DNA of 64,000 nt, from contig JBHGNT010000018.1 in the NCBI GenBank assembly GCA_043228905.1, positions 16,802,001 through 16,866,000 of the forward strand, read 5' to 3'. A program made the translations under genes and the position numbers. Below the pieces are notes generated by a model. It did no database searches and was not told where the DNA came from. It saw only the letters and a program-made list of their open reading frames with translations. The DNA comes from Azolla caroliniana. Taxonomy: Eukaryota; Polypodiophyta. Position 1 is the first letter of the stretch. Every line of letters starts with the position of its first letter. Of this stretch, positions 24,193 to 35,099 are shown in pieces.

Positions 24193-24654
24193 GAAAGGAG
24201 CGGAAAAGACCTCAGATCGGCTGAAGAAGCCGAGAGCGGATCTGCGGAAGAGTCCGAAAGCGGACACAAGGGGAGCAGCCGAAAGAAAGAGCCAAAGCCA
24301 ACCAGGCATGGGGGAGATGACGCTGTCAAGGGCGAGAAGACCGGAGACGAGTTGGAGACAGCCAACTCGGACGAGAGCGAAAACCAATCAGAGGTAGCCG
24401 AGTCGGTTCGGATGTTTGATTCAAATACATTGAATCAATTGAGGGCCAAGCGGAAAAGAAGGCAGCAGGAAAAGCGCCAACACCGCGACAACATGGGACC
24501 TGCGAAGGGCCGTGGGAGCAGACAAGCCGGCCAGAAGGGTCGAAGCGCGCGGAGTGGAACATGCCGAGGAGCGCGAGTGAGGCGTGGAGCTAGGAGAAGT
24601 CGGAGCGTAGGTCCTGCAGAGCAGGCGGAACCTCAAGTTGAGCTTGAGGGGGAG
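24193..24654 (+). other. B 3' extension: charged basic reading frame before the PPT
   Basis: Between RNase H and the 3' LTR lie about 460 GC-rich bases. A frame at 24352-24660 encodes an acidic then strongly basic peptide (NQLRAKRKRRQQEKRQHRDN, then RGARVRRGARRSRSVGP), ending QVELEGEC with its stop inside the LTR; the EGEC codons are the polypurine tract. F has an analogous but unrelated basic repeat region ending LELEGAC. Whether it is translated is unknown. It may be linker or UTR sequence. Confidence 0.55.
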
Positions 24655-25067
24655 TGTTGAGAGACAAGCTCAACATTTGTGCGTAATACGATGCGTAACC
24701 AGTGCGTAGACTGGGTGCATAAAACCGGTACGCAGACCGGTGCGTAGAAAGGCCGTATCGGAGCGTAGACCGAAAGGCCGTTAGAAAGATATTCCTCGTA
24801 AGGAATAGTTTTGGGAGTAAGTGTCGAGGTTCATTTATGAGCAATCAAGTACTGTCAGTACTTGTGTCAGCCCACTGTCAGGGCTTGTATAAAAGTGCTC
24901 ACTGAGCACATCCTATGTACAGATTGAGTATTATTTTCAAATTTAAGTTCTTGTGTTACTGTCTCTCTGTCTCTCCTGTGCGTACTGTGAAAACCTAAGC
25001 TTTCCATTAAACCTGCGTTTTTTTTTGTTCGGTTTTCCTATATTGCTTCAGCACGCCATTCTTTTCA
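24655..25067 (+). repeat. 3' LTR of B
   Basis: It begins TGTTGAGAGACAAGC and ends CATTCTTTTCA, followed by the TSD ATATT. It differs from the 5' LTR at 10 of 413 positions by my count (for example TGTT against TGAT at the start, and TTCAGCACGCC against TTCCGCATGCC near the end). Confidence 0.95.
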
Positions 25068-25072
25068 ATATT

Positions 25073-25440
25073 GTCTGTGCAAAATCTTTCACCATCTTCT
25101 CAAGTTGTTTGAACATAAATGATTCATCATCGTATGTTGATCTAACCATACAAAATCTGGCTATTATGGCAACGATCAATAATATGTATTCCTTCGTTGG
25201 CAATATGTGTATCATCTTAGCCACATCACCACAATAGACATTATAGTATAAATACCAGGTGATATCCTTTTTGTGGCCAAATTTCTTAAAAGTGCCACCA
25301 TCTTCTACACCATATGCCTTCACTAAACAATAGTCCTTTGCTTTCCGCACTTTTTCAAGATGTGCAAGAAATGATACAGGAAAATCAAGAATATCTTTAA
25401 TTTCTCTCAGCTTCTTACTATCACAATCTTGGTATATCAT
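25073..25440 (-). pseudogene. unrecognised reading frame interrupted by B
   Basis: A minus-strand frame of about 120 codons enters from 25440 and runs into the B target site. It contains LREIKDILDFPVSFLAHLEK, DYCLVKAYGVEDGGTFKKFG, HKKDITWYLYYNVYCGDVAK and STYDDESFMFKQLEKMVKDF. It does not look like copia or gypsy protein, and I do not recognise it. Skipping B, the sequence continues left of 19364, where a stop occurs within a few codons, so an exon end or a dead copy is possible. It could be a fragment of a host gene or of a DNA transposon. Confidence 0.4.
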
Positions 25441-26201
25441 TATTGAACAAAATTTCTTTGCTCTTTGACTATGGCTTCCTCATGTTAGGTAGATTCTAAA
25501 GGCGATCCTCAATTATTCAAATGAATTTTCTTGACCGTACGCTTATCCTGATTTTCAGTTGACCTTCTAAGCGCAAGATCGAAAAATAATAATAGAGAAA
25601 CTCAATTATACGAACCAATAAGTAATTTCTAACAACTTATATGTTTAAAGACAGATTAAGTCTAGAAAAGGGCTCTAAAGGCCAAAAAGAGACAGGTAGA
25701 TACAAACTATTGCAAAAATTAATGAATTTTCTTAAATAATATGAGAAACAAACACTAAATTGTGGAGTAAAGACACTCCCATCAAGCAATTTTTTTAATG
25801 GAAATCATGGAAAAGAATAGAAATTCATTACAAAAATAGAGATTATTTGTGAAAATATACAATTTATTTAGCAACTCAATAATTTAAATAGTAAAACAAA
25901 GACTTCGATACAATGTATCGAGTTCATGTTAAAAACTCAATATTTTACATCAACTCGATACATTGTGGTTAGACCCCTTTTTTTACATCAATATTGTGGC
26001 TAGACGCCCTTTTCATCCACTTTCTACCTTCGGCTATGGCACATTATGACACCACGAAATTTTTCATTACTAGTTGTCCTCTAGACAGAAGATGTAACCT
26101 CACAATGTCATCTTCAATTGTAAGATTTGATAGCATGACCAACAAAGTATATGTGACAATAAAAATTAGCAAATGACTCAATGCAAATCCTTGTATACAA
26201 C
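25441..26201. other. AT-rich spacer, no gene recognised
   Basis: It contains the palindrome CGATACAATGTATCG (about 25908) and a nearby partial inverted copy (CGATACATTG, about 25957). A short direct repeat (ATTGTGGTTAGACCCC at about 25963 and ATTGTGGCTAGACGCC at about 25993) follows. The last five bases (ACAAC) are the T2 target duplication. Confidence 0.5.
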
Positions 26202-26672
26202 TGTTATGTACACATAACGTTGGTGAGGGTAGGTCACTAATATTTACATTAGTGAAGGGTATGTTCACTATTATTAAAAAGGGGACTAATGATTGGATAG
26301 AATGAATGATATGTGCATGCACTATCATGATTTAGACAACCAATGAATAGAGAGCCTTTTAGAAAGGCACATCTATTCAAGGGGCCTAGGAAAAGGTATA
26401 AATATGAGGCTTAGCTACCCTCATAGGAATCACGTCGGAAGGCTGCTGTTGTAGACACCGGTGGTGCGGGCTAGGCTTTCGTCTCGACGATCGTGTTTAT
26501 CTCTCCCAAGGTATTAGTCATCCTAATATCCGGCGGTATGGGACGTCGGTGGTAGGTTGGCTATGTCTAGATCATAGCTCGGGGGTGGTCGGGTGGAACG
26601 GGTTCTTCTATCCAATCTATTTTCTTCCTTTTTACTTGATTTGGTCTATTGATTAGTAATAGACTCTTAACA
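26202..26672 (+). repeat. 5' LTR of T2
   Basis: It begins TGTTATGTACACATAACG, whose first 18 bases form a near-perfect hairpin, and ends GACTCTTAACA. A TATAAATA box lies at about 26397. It differs from the 3' copy only by T/C at about 26450 and C/T at about 26506. Confidence 0.95.
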
Positions 26673-26914
26673 ATGGTATCAGAGCTTTTACTAACAATTT
26701 TTTTTTTGTTGTTTTGATGTTTTTTGCGTGTGAGCGAGGAAGATCTAACAAGGCTCGTCATGCTCTTCTCAGGATCAAAACAACACTCTAAACCCGGTAT
26801 TCTTCTTTTTTGATCTCTTCTCTTTTTCTATTATGCGTTCTTTATGGTCGAATCAAATTGGTATTACGTTTTATTCTCTTTCTTTCTACCTCCTACTACG
26901 CTACGATTTTACTT

Positions 26915-27460
26915 ATTATTATGCATCGGGCCGAGCGTGTTTGCACTAATCGCACACACTCAACTCATGGCCTTTTGCATATTGCGATATATATCCCACT
27001 CTCTCCTCTCTTGAACTCTTACGATAATAATTATTCTTGTGCATTGGGTCGAGCGTGTTTGCTCTAATCGCACACGCTTATCTCATGGCCGTTTTACATA
27101 TGATGTTGAGTATACCACTCTTCCCCTCTATTGAGCCATCACTTGGCCGATTCTAAGGGATGATGTGGCCTTGACGAGGTGTATGTTGCCTACCTATGCC
27201 ACTCTACTCTCTATTAAGCCATCAATTGGCCGATTCTATGGGATGTTGTGGCCTTGACAAGGTATATGTAGCTTACATATGCCACTTTCCTTTTTAATTA
27301 GCCATCAATTGGCCGATTCTAAGGGATGATGTGGCCTTGACGAGGTATATGTCACTTACCTATGCCACTTTCCTCTTTAATTAGCCATTACTTGGCCGAT
27401 TCTAGGGATATGTGGTGGTCTTGAGGAGGTGCATGTCAACTACCCTAGGGTTTCGTATCT
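26915..27460 (+). repeat. two tandem arrays inside T2
   Basis: First, a 120-bp unit carrying GCATCGGGCCGAGCGTGTTT occurs at 26921 and 27041. Second, an exact 83-bp period is set by TTGGCCGATTCTA at 27143, 27226, 27309 and 27392 (GGCCG at 27145, 27228, 27311 and 27394), with GTGGCCTTGACGAGGT in each unit. No open frame spans the arrays. Confidence 0.9.
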
Positions 27461-27537
27461 TAGGGCATGTTTGATTCCATACACCTAATTTCCTCACTTT
27501 ATATTGCAAGAGTGCAATCTTTTGAAGTAGGGGAGTA

Positions 27538-28008
27538 TGTTATGTACACATAACGTTGGTGAGGGTAGGTCACTAATATTTACATTAGTGAAGGGTATGT
27601 TCACTATTATTAAAAAGGGGACTAATGATTGGATAGAATGAATGATATGTGCATGCACTATCATGATTTAGACAACCAATGAATAGAGAGCCTTTTAGAA
27701 AGGCACATCTATTCAAGGGGCCTAGGAAAAGGTATAAATATGAGGCTTAGCTACCCTCATAGGAATCACGTCGGAAGGCTGCTGTCGTAGACACCGGTGG
27801 TGCGGGCTAGGCTTTCGTCTCGACGATCGTGTTTATCTCTTCCAAGGTATTAGTCATCCTAATATCCGGCGGTATGGGACGTCGGTGGTAGGTTGGCTAT
27901 GTCTAGATCATAGCTCGGGGGTGGTCGGGTGGAACGGGTTCTTCTATCCAATCTATTTTCTTCCTTTTTACTTGATTTGGTCTATTGATTAGTAATAGAC
28001 TCTTAACA
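27538..28008 (+). repeat. 3' LTR of T2
   Basis: It begins TGTTATGTACACATAACG directly after the polypurine tract and ends GACTCTTAACA, followed by the TSD ACAAC. It is 471 bp long and nearly identical to the 5' copy. Confidence 0.95.
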
Positions 28009-28023
28009 ACAACCCATGCCAAT

Positions 28024-28403
28024 TGTTGAGCGGATAGACTCAACCGGATCTGGATCGGTTGAATAAGCCAAAGCCGGATTGGTATCCAGAACCAAAAGCC
28101 AGATTGGAGAGACGAATCGGATTGTCACCGGTAGGCCGTTAGGGGGTCTACGAATCTAGCCTAGTACGTAGGCGTATGAGCATTGAAGTACTTGTCAGTA
28201 CTACTAAGGACTTGTATAAAATTGTTATGTAGGACATTGTAGATATACAAAGGGCTATTATTTTGAATTGAGTTTATGCTATTCTACTCTCTCTATATCT
28301 CCCGTGAACTTTGTATTCTAAGCTTCCATTAAACCTGTGTTTATTCTCTGTTGCTATCCGGTGTAACTGGTTTTGTCAAAGATTCCACATATTAACTTTT
28401 TCA
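28024..28403 (+). repeat. 5' LTR of G
   Basis: It is 380 bp, with TGTTGAGCGG at the start and TTAACTTTTTCA at the end. The middle carries repeated CCGGATTGGTATCCAG/CCGGATCTGG-like words and a TATAAAAT box (about 28214). Confidence 0.8.
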
Positions 28404-28460
28404 TGATATCAGAGCACGAGGTTTGAGAAGCTCTACAACCGACACAGGATTTCCAAAGAC

Positions 28461-29225
28461 AAACCTTAACACCCTGTAGAGAACCGAAAACAAAGGTAAG
28501 AATGGACAAAGGGATGGCTAACTCTCTCCCGACGAAGAAGCTCGATAGATCCAACTACGCATCTTGGTCATACAAGATGCACCAATACCTGCTCGGGCAT
28601 AGCTACTGGAAGAAAAACCTTAACACCTGGTAGAGAACCAAAAACAAAGGTAAGAATGGATAGAGGGATGGCTAGCTCTCTCCTGACGAAGAAGCTCGAT
28701 AGATCCAACTACGCATCTTGGTCGTACAAGATGCACCAGTACCTGCTCGGGCATAACTACTGGAGTTATGTCGATGAAGCTAACGACAACACCTGATGTG
28801 ACACATAGGGACTTCCCGGCTTGGGAACAAGCGGCAAGTAGGGCTATCTATTACTTTGCTTCCAGTGTCGGCGATTAGATGTTGAACCATATTTGGGATG
28901 CCAAGATGCCGAAGGAAGCTTGGGGAAACCGGAAGAAGATTTTCACCGCAAGCACCATGGCCTGGAAGCTATAACTCCAACAGAAGTTGAGCAATGTCCA
29001 ACAGAAGGATATGTCGGTGGTCGATTATACGGCTCTAATCAAAGACATCTATGACTCCGTTTCCTCTATAAACGTAACCGTTGAGAAAGATGAAATGGTG
29101 CAGGTTTATCTTGGGGGCCTAGCGTCGAAGTTCGGAGCATTCCGGATAACAGTTTGTACAAGGGAGAGTATGCCATCGTTTTTCGACTTACAGTCGATGC
29201 TCCTTGTACAAGAGAACCACGCAGG
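28461..29225 (+). pseudogene. B-type copia gag of G with duplicated start region
   Basis: The gag leader and first codons are duplicated in tandem. ATGGACAAAGGGATGG at 28503 and ATGGATAGAGGGATGG at 28656 are 153 bases apart, each followed by LDRSNYASWSYKMHQYLLGH. Downstream frames give SAYNDNT-region text, KMPKEAW, then SNVQQKDMSVVDYTALIKDI, VEKDEMVQVYLGGLASKFGA and SFFDLQSMLLVQENHAGA (28987-29225). Several stops and frameshifts are present. Confidence 0.85.
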
Positions 29226-29701
29226 TGCTATGCGAAATAGAGCTTGGCCACAACCGAGCCTTACACTTGATGAAAGAACAAAACAAAAGTGGAGGTTTGT
29301 ACACTTACACCAAAGAGACAACACAAGATGTTTACGTGGAAAACCCTAATAGGACAAAACCACGGGAGCCCACAGACTTCGACTATGACTACAAGAGGAG
29401 GGGGGTACAATATGAGACTCAGAGTCAACGACCTCGAACTCTGTATCTTCACCAACTGGCGGTGTCATCAGAAACTAGGTCAATTACTCTCGGTCACGCT
29501 CTCTCTCTATCTCTATACAAAAATGATACAACTAACAACAACATCATCCTAAAAGTGATTGCCCTAAGTCATATTTATACTTATATGACTTTAAGACTAT
29601 TTACAAATATAGCCTTTACAGGCACACCAGAAACATATTTGCAGATATGTCCCTAGATCTGGTTCATCCGGATCCCATATGGAGGGACTGAATTCTCAAC
29701 A
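29226..29701 (-). repeat. 3' LTR of H
   Basis: In element sense it begins TGTTGAGAATTCAGTCCC (rc ending at 29701) directly after the polypurine tract. It contains the rc of GCCCTAAGTCATATTTATAC, shared with the LTRs of J and K. The far end near 29226 is inferred from where G gag homology stops. Confidence 0.75.
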
Positions 29702-30447
29702 AACTCCCCCTTCATTCCGGCATGGGATTTCTTGTCAGTCCGATTGGTCTCCTGCACGTGTCTAGTTTGTCGGCTGACAGCACCTTGGTCAACATATCTG
29801 ACCCATTCTCCTCCGTGTGGATCTTCATCAGTGCGAAGTCTTGATCTTCTACCTTCTCCTAAAGCCAGTGATATCTTCTCTAGATGTGCTTGGTCCGGGA
29901 ATGGTAGGCCGCATTCTTAGCAAGGTGGATGGCACTTTGGTTATCCCAGTAGAGATGGTATTCCTCCTATCGGATCCCTAGCTCTCCGATGAAGTCCCTC
30001 ATCCAGACTTCCACAGTTGCCATGTACTCTGCTTCCATTGTTGACAATGCAACGGACTTCTGCAGCCTCGACTACCACGATAGGCTCCCCTTGCATATGT
30101 CATGATGTATTCGGATGTGGACCAGCTGGTATCCGAATCCGTAAAGCCTTCCGGTTGGGGTTTACTTGAGCCGAACCGTAGGCACATACTCGAGGTACCT
30201 TTCAAATCCCGGAGTATCCACTAGACCGTGTTCCAGTGTTCTCTTCCTGGATTGCTCATGAACTGACTGATCACTCTGATTGCGTATTCGATATCTGGTT
30301 GGGTGCACACCATCGCGTACATCAAGATTCCGATGACAGAGGCATATGGTATCTTCATCATATCCGACTTCTCTGCCTTTGTCTTCGGGCTCTACTTTGC
30401 GGACAACTTGCAGTTTGCCGGAAGTGTCGACCTGACCGGTTTCGCAT
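29702..30447 (-). pseudogene. H RNase H and RT C-terminal part
   Basis: Minus-strand text matches the J and K RNase H block by block: the region giving AEYMATVEVWMRDFIGE-like codons (about 29985-30040), the tryptophan-rich SRLQK block (about 30060), and the RT tail with YAI/RPDIEYAI and KIPYAS around 30270-30350. Stops and frameshifts are frequent. It stops exactly at the CGCAT target duplication of J and resumes at 35671. Confidence 0.8.
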
Positions 30448-31020
30448 TGACAGGAACACAGGCTCCCGATGAACAACGCTCGGCCACAACCAAGCTTAGA
30501 ATCAAACACAAAAAGATGGGAATGAATGCACGACACAATGGAGAAAACAGTACACAAGATGTTTACGTGGAAAACCCCAAACACGGGGAAAAACCACGAC
30601 AGTCCACTGACTGCTAACTATCACTATGTAACAATATACAATAGATGAACACAGAGGCAACGACCTCTTGTTCACTGTCCTCGCCACAGCCGGCAATTAC
30701 AACAGAGATACAAACTCTTCGTCTCTTTCTCTCTCTCTCTCTCTCTCTGTGTACACTGTTACGCTCTAATCTAGCGCGAACAAGAATGACAACAACTATA
30801 TGTTCTGACTTTTCGGCTATTAACAAATATAGCCCCGATGGACTCTCAAACATATTTACAAATATGTCCCTTCATCCGGTGAGCACTTCTCACCGGGCCT
30901 TCACCATCCGGCTCTTGCCGGGTACTCCTCATCCGGTTCTCACCGGGTCTTCCGTAGCTGGGTACTCCTCATCCGGCGCTTGCCGGGTACACCCCATCTG
31001 GAGGGACTTGTTTCCTAACA
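30448..31020 (-). repeat. 3' LTR of J
   Basis: In element sense it starts TGTTTCC-type TGTTAGGAAACAAG and ends TGTTCCTGTCA. It contains a CT microsatellite (about 30717-30746) and short repeats of CATCCGG-CTTGCCGGGTAC (30880-30995). Confidence 0.92.
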
Positions 31021-31029
31021 AACTCCCCT

Positions 31030-32560
31030 TTCACTCCGGCATGGGATGTCTTACTAGTCTGATCCGCTTCCGGCATGCATCCAGCTTGTCGGGTATTAGT
31101 ACTTTGGTCAGCATATCTGACCCGTTCTCGGCCGTGTGAATCTTCGTCAGCGCGAACTCCTAGTCATCTACTCTTTCCCGGATCCAGTGATACCTTCGCT
31201 GGATATGCTTCGTCCGGGAATGGTAGGCCGCATTCTTAGCAAGGTGGATGGCACTTTGACTGTCAAAATAGAGCCGGTATTCATCTTGCCGGATACCGAG
31301 ATCTTCGATGAAGTCCTTCATCCATAATATTTCCTTGCCGGCTTCCACAACTGCCATGTACTCCGCCTCCGTGGTTAACAACGCAACCGTCTTCTGCAGC
31401 CTCGACTACCACGAAACAACTCCCCTGCATATATCATTACATACCCGGATGTAGACCGGCTCGTATCCACATCAGCCGACATGTCTGAATCGATAAAACC
31501 GTCAAGTTGAGGTTTACCTGAGCCGAATCAGAGATACATGTTCGAAGTGCCCTTCAAGTACCGGAGTATCCATTTGACCGCGTTCCAGTGCTCCTTGCCG
31601 GGATTGCTCATAAACCGGCTCACCACTCCGACTGCGTATCCTATATCTGGTCGGGTACACACCATTGCGTACATTAAGCTCCCGATAGCAGAGGCATATG
31701 GAACCTTCATCATATCAGCCTTCTCTGCTTTCGTCTTCGAGCTTTGCTTACCGGATAATCTGCAGTTTGCCAGGAGTGTCGATCCGACCGGTTTCGCTTC
31801 TAACATGTTGAACCGCTGAAGCACCTTTGTCACGTACTTCTCCTGTGACAGCCACAATTGCTTCGTTGGCCGGTTCCGGATGATATGCATCCCCAGTATC
31901 TGTCTTGCCGGACCCAAGTCTTTCATTGCGAAAGTTCGGTTGAGAGCCTTCTTCAGCATCCGTATTCTGGCTTGGTCCCGTCTGACGATCAACATGTCAT
32001 CCACGTACAGAAGGAGTATCAGGAAGTCACCTCCTTCGAACTTCTTCACAAACACGCAATGATCGGCCTGCATCTTGTGGTACCCTTGATCGGTCATGAA
32101 GGAGTCGAACTTCCATTACCATTGTTGGGGACCCTGCTTCAGTCCGTACAGGCTCTTCTTCAACCGGCAAACCAGGTGCTCCTTCCCTTTCTCCACGAAT
32201 CCTTCCGGTTGCTACATGTAGATCTCCTCTTCGAGGTCACCGTGAAGGAATGTAGTCTTCACGTCCAGCTGCTCTACCTCGAGGTCCATGCTTGCCGCTA
32301 TACTCAGCACCGTCCGGATGGAGGTAATCTTTAATACCGGGGCAAATATGTCATCCAAGTCCACGCCCTTCTTCTACTGGAACCCCTTCACCACAATCCT
32401 GGCTTTGTATCTCGGGGGCTTGCCAGCATCTCCCGGTTTCAACTTGTACACCCACTTGTTTCGGAGTGCCCTCTTTCCGTTTGGCAACTCCACCAATTCA
32501 TACGTATGGTTCTCATGCAGGGAATCCATCTCATCCTGCATGGCACTTAACCATTTGCGG
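31030..32560 (-). pseudogene. J reverse transcriptase and RNase H, broken
   Basis: RT is read at 31528-32097 (FLILLLYVDDMLIVRRDQAR with the YVDD pair, MKDLGPARQILGMHIIRN, VCTRPDIGYAVGVVSRFMSN, KYLKGTSNMYL-type end). RNase H is at 31160-31381 (MLTTEAEYMAVVEAGKEILW, YFDSQSAIHLAKNAAYHSRT). The N-terminal RT blocks lie between 32100 and 32560 in other frames (rc of VEQLDVKTTFLHGDLEEEIY and of GLKQGPQQWKFDSF). At least three lesions separate the parts. Confidence 0.9.
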
Positions 32561-32604
32561 CCATGGGCGTCACTTTTAGCTTCCTCGAAGCTTTCTGGCT
32601 CCCC

Positions 32605-33620
32605 CTAATCGGTCAGCAGCACATGCTCTGCATCCGGAAATCTCCGGGGGGCCCTTCTCTCTTTGAGAGGATATCTCCGTCTTTGGGCTTCGGTAACCGG
32701 CTCCTCCATTTGCTCTTCATCCGAATCCGATTCGGGGTCTTGGCCGGTTCCGGTTTTAGCTTCCTCTACTTCTTCTTCTGCCGGTTCAGTATCCTCACCG
32801 TAACCGGCTGCTTCCTCGAGTGCTAACCGGTCTCTTGCCGGTTGGGTCTGCTCATCGTAGAATTGATCCTTACCAGTCGACTCGGAGTTCATTATCTTCT
32901 TTCCGACTCCCAGTCGGCGAGCGTCTTGTCCTCCATGAAGATAATATCTTGACTCCGGAATACCTTCTTGTCGACCAGGTCCCACACTCGGTAGGCGAAC
33001 TCATCGTCGTCGTAATCGAGGAATATGCACGGCCGGGTCTTTGGATCCAATTTTCCTCTCTGGTCCTTAGCAACATGCACGTACGCAAGACACCCGAATA
33101 CCTTCAGATGCCGGTAGGACACTTCCTTATCGGTCCAAACTATCTGTAGCGTGTCTCCATCCAAGGGTACTGAGGGTGATCTGTTTATCACATATGTCGC
33201 CGTCGACAGTGCCTCAACCCAAAACTTCTTGGGTAGTTTTGCATGCGCCAGCATACTCCGAACCCTCTCCATTATGGTCTGGTTCATCCTCTCGGCTAGC
33301 CCGTTTAGTTCCGGCATCTTTGGCACGGTAAATTCGAGCCGGATTCCCTTCGAGCGACAATAATCCTCAAACTGCCCCCAATATTCACCTCCGTTATCTG
33401 CTCGAACCGCCTTCAACTTCCGGTCAGTTTCTCTTTCCACTCTCGCATGGAGCTCTTTGAAGACGGATAGCACTTGATCCTTCGTCTTCAACGGTGTGGC
33501 CCACAACTTCCGGCTGTGGTCATCTATGAACATCACGAAGTACTGCGATCTTGCATGTGACTTCGTGTCCACTTGACACACATCAGTATGCAACAACTCA
33601 AGTGGTGCATTACGTCTCAT
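32605..33620 (-). pseudogene. J integrase and acidic linker, broken
   Basis: The 242-codon stretch at 32892-33620 holds ELLHTDVCQVDTKSHARSQY, LKAVRADNGGEYWGQFEDYC and MPELNGLAERMNQTIMERVR, the three DDE acids. The tail YRHLKVFGCLAYVHVAKDQR and CIFLDYDDDEFAYRVWDLVD follows. The 32605-32985 frame continues with the acidic linker (DPESDSDEEQMEEPV) and RRYPLKERRAPRRFPDAEHV, just before RT. Confidence 0.92.
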
Positions 33621-33669
33621 CGGTGACCTTGGTCAGAAGGAGGTCCGGTTTTGCTTACCGGCCAGACAA

Positions 33670-34230
33670 TCAGTGCACTTCTCCAAGTGCACGTTCTTCA
33701 CTGGAATGAGGTTGTCGTCTACAAGCCTGTTCATCCCCTTCTCGCTCATGTGACAACCTCTTGTGCCACAGCTCACGAGCAGTGTCGGATGCCACGTTCA
33801 CTTCCTCCGGACATAACCGGGCATTCATCAGGTACAACGAGTTTACCTTCCGGGCCTGAGTCACAATCAGGCTCCCTTTGCTGAACTTCATAACACCGTT
33901 CTGGATGCTATCCCTGTAGCCTTCATCATCTAGCCGACCGGCTGATATCAGGTTCACACGAACTCCCGGAATGTGTTGGACATCCTTAAGCAGTAGCTTG
34001 CATCCGGTTGGTTTTGTCCACCACACGTCTCCTATGCCGACAATTCGGCATGTACCTTCATTCCCCATCCGGACACAGCCGTGATCACCAGTTGAGTAGG
34101 ATGAGAAGCATTTCCGGTCCGGAGTAAGGTGGAACGACGCTCCGGAGTCGACCACCCAGGTCATCTCGTCGCCGGCAAGGTTTATCTCACTCTCCTTGGT
34201 GATGAGCATCAACTCTTCTTCACTTGTCAC
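33670..34230 (-). pseudogene. J protease and GAG-pre-integrase
   Basis: A 186-codon frame reads NLAGDEMTWVVDSGASFHLT (protease active site DSGA), GCVRMGNEGTCRIVGIGDVW, LLKDVQHIPGVRVNLISAGR and LWHKRLSHEREGDEQACRRQ (start of the HHCC finger, then frameshifted). K has the same blocks in one frame. Confidence 0.92.
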
Positions 34231-34325
34231 GATTGCCGTCGTTCCCTTCCAGTCCGGCCCCCTCCGGTCTTTACCGTTCCAGTCCGGTGTCTGCTTCGAA
34301 TCGGTACGTCAGTTTCCTTGTCTTT

Positions 34326-35048
34326 TCAAAAATGCCGACAGTTCTTATGGAAGTGTCCCGGATTGCCGCAATAGAAGCATGTAGGCCTCCCCCTTGACTT
34401 TGACCGTGTCCCCGACTTCTCCCGGTTCTGGGGACTACGATTCCTTTGTCTTTTGTGTTCCGATTCGGTATGGAGCGCTTTAGAGTCGGATCTCGTATCC
34501 TTATCTTTCTGACGCGCCTCCTCATCTAGCAAGCTCGACTTCACTCTTGCTAGGGATAACCGTTTCCCTTCTGGCCCAGTGTTGCCCAAAGTGACAACCA
34601 ACGTCTCCCAACTATCTGGGAGGGAACTGAGCAGGAGTAGCGCTAGTAACTCATCGGCGAGAGGTACTTCCAATGATGTTTCCTGGTGGATCAGCCCCTG
34701 GAAGGCATTCATGTGCTCCGCCATGCTGGAGCCATCTTGGTACCAGAGTCTTACTAGCTTCCGGAATACCGAAACCTGATTAACAACATTTTTGTTTTGA
34801 AACATAATGCTGATGTTCTCCCAGAGCTCATGAGCCTTGCTCTCTTCATTGAAGTTGTATAGGCTCATGTCAATGAAGCACCGTATGTACGCCGTTGTCT
34901 TCATGTGCATCACCTCCCATATCGCGGCGTCGATCTTGTCTGGTCTCTTGTCCCCGAACTGAACCGGCAACCAAAGATCTTTAACCACGAGCATGTCCCT
35001 CATCTTCGACTTCCACACCAAATAGTTGGAGCCGGTGAGCTTGAACAT
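34326..35048 (-). pseudogene. J gag with zinc knuckle
   Basis: This 240-codon frame starts MFKLTGSNYLVWKSKMRDML and contains MHMKTTAYIRCFIDMSLYNF, SMAEHMNAFQGLIHQETSLE, LLLSSLPDSWETLVVTLGNT, and the knuckle CFYCGNPGHFHKNC near the C-terminus. It ends soon after the knuckle, where the protease starts in another frame. The polyprotein start is probably slightly upstream of this Met (rc of about 35070, MDES). Confidence 0.92.
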
Positions 35049-35099
35049 GCCTCCCTACGATTCATCCATTTTCTGTGTCGTTTCACTCTGATACCACTT

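Larger units (their letters stand above)
19364..25072 (+). mobile_element. B: full-structure Ty1/copia element, TSD ATATT, coding decayed
   Basis: LTRs at 19369-19781 and 24655-25067 are each 413 bp and flanked by ATATT on both sides (19364-19368, 25068-25072). A perfect initiator-Met PBS (TGGTATCAGAGC, 19782-19793) follows the first LTR. A polypurine tract (GAGGGGGAG) precedes the second. The order gag, knuckle, protease, integrase, RT, RNase H is the Ty1/copia order. I count 10 substitutions between the LTRs (2.4%). Lesions include in-frame stops at 20563-20565, 22125-22127 and 23593-23595 and frameshifts near 20810, 22780 and 23040, so the copy needs help in trans to move. Confidence 0.95.
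26197..28013 (+). mobile_element. T2: young TRIM-like non-autonomous LTR element, TSD ACAAC
   Basis: Two 471-bp LTRs (26202-26672 and 27538-28008) are flanked by ACAAC on both sides. A perfect initiator-Met PBS (TGGTATCAGAGC, 26674-26685) and a polypurine tract (GAAGTAGGGGAG, about 27523-27535) are in place. The interior is only 865 bp and has no gag or pol. It holds two tandem arrays. The LTRs differ at 2 positions, making this the most recent insertion that can be dated here. With no proteins of its own, it must have been mobilised by an autonomous copia-type element. Confidence 0.95.
28024..29225 (+). mobile_element. G: B-type copia 5' part (LTR, PBS, gag), truncated by H
   Basis: An LTR (28024-28403, TGTTGAGCGG to ACTTTTTCA) is followed by a near-perfect PBS (TGATATCAGAGC, 28404-28415) and B-type gag. 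Gag ends at the codons matching ENHAGA of B, where element H begins at about 29226. The rest of G should lie on the far side of H but is not seen after 40858, so it was lost by deletion. The LTR end also matches the relic at 17893-18016. Confidence 0.85.
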
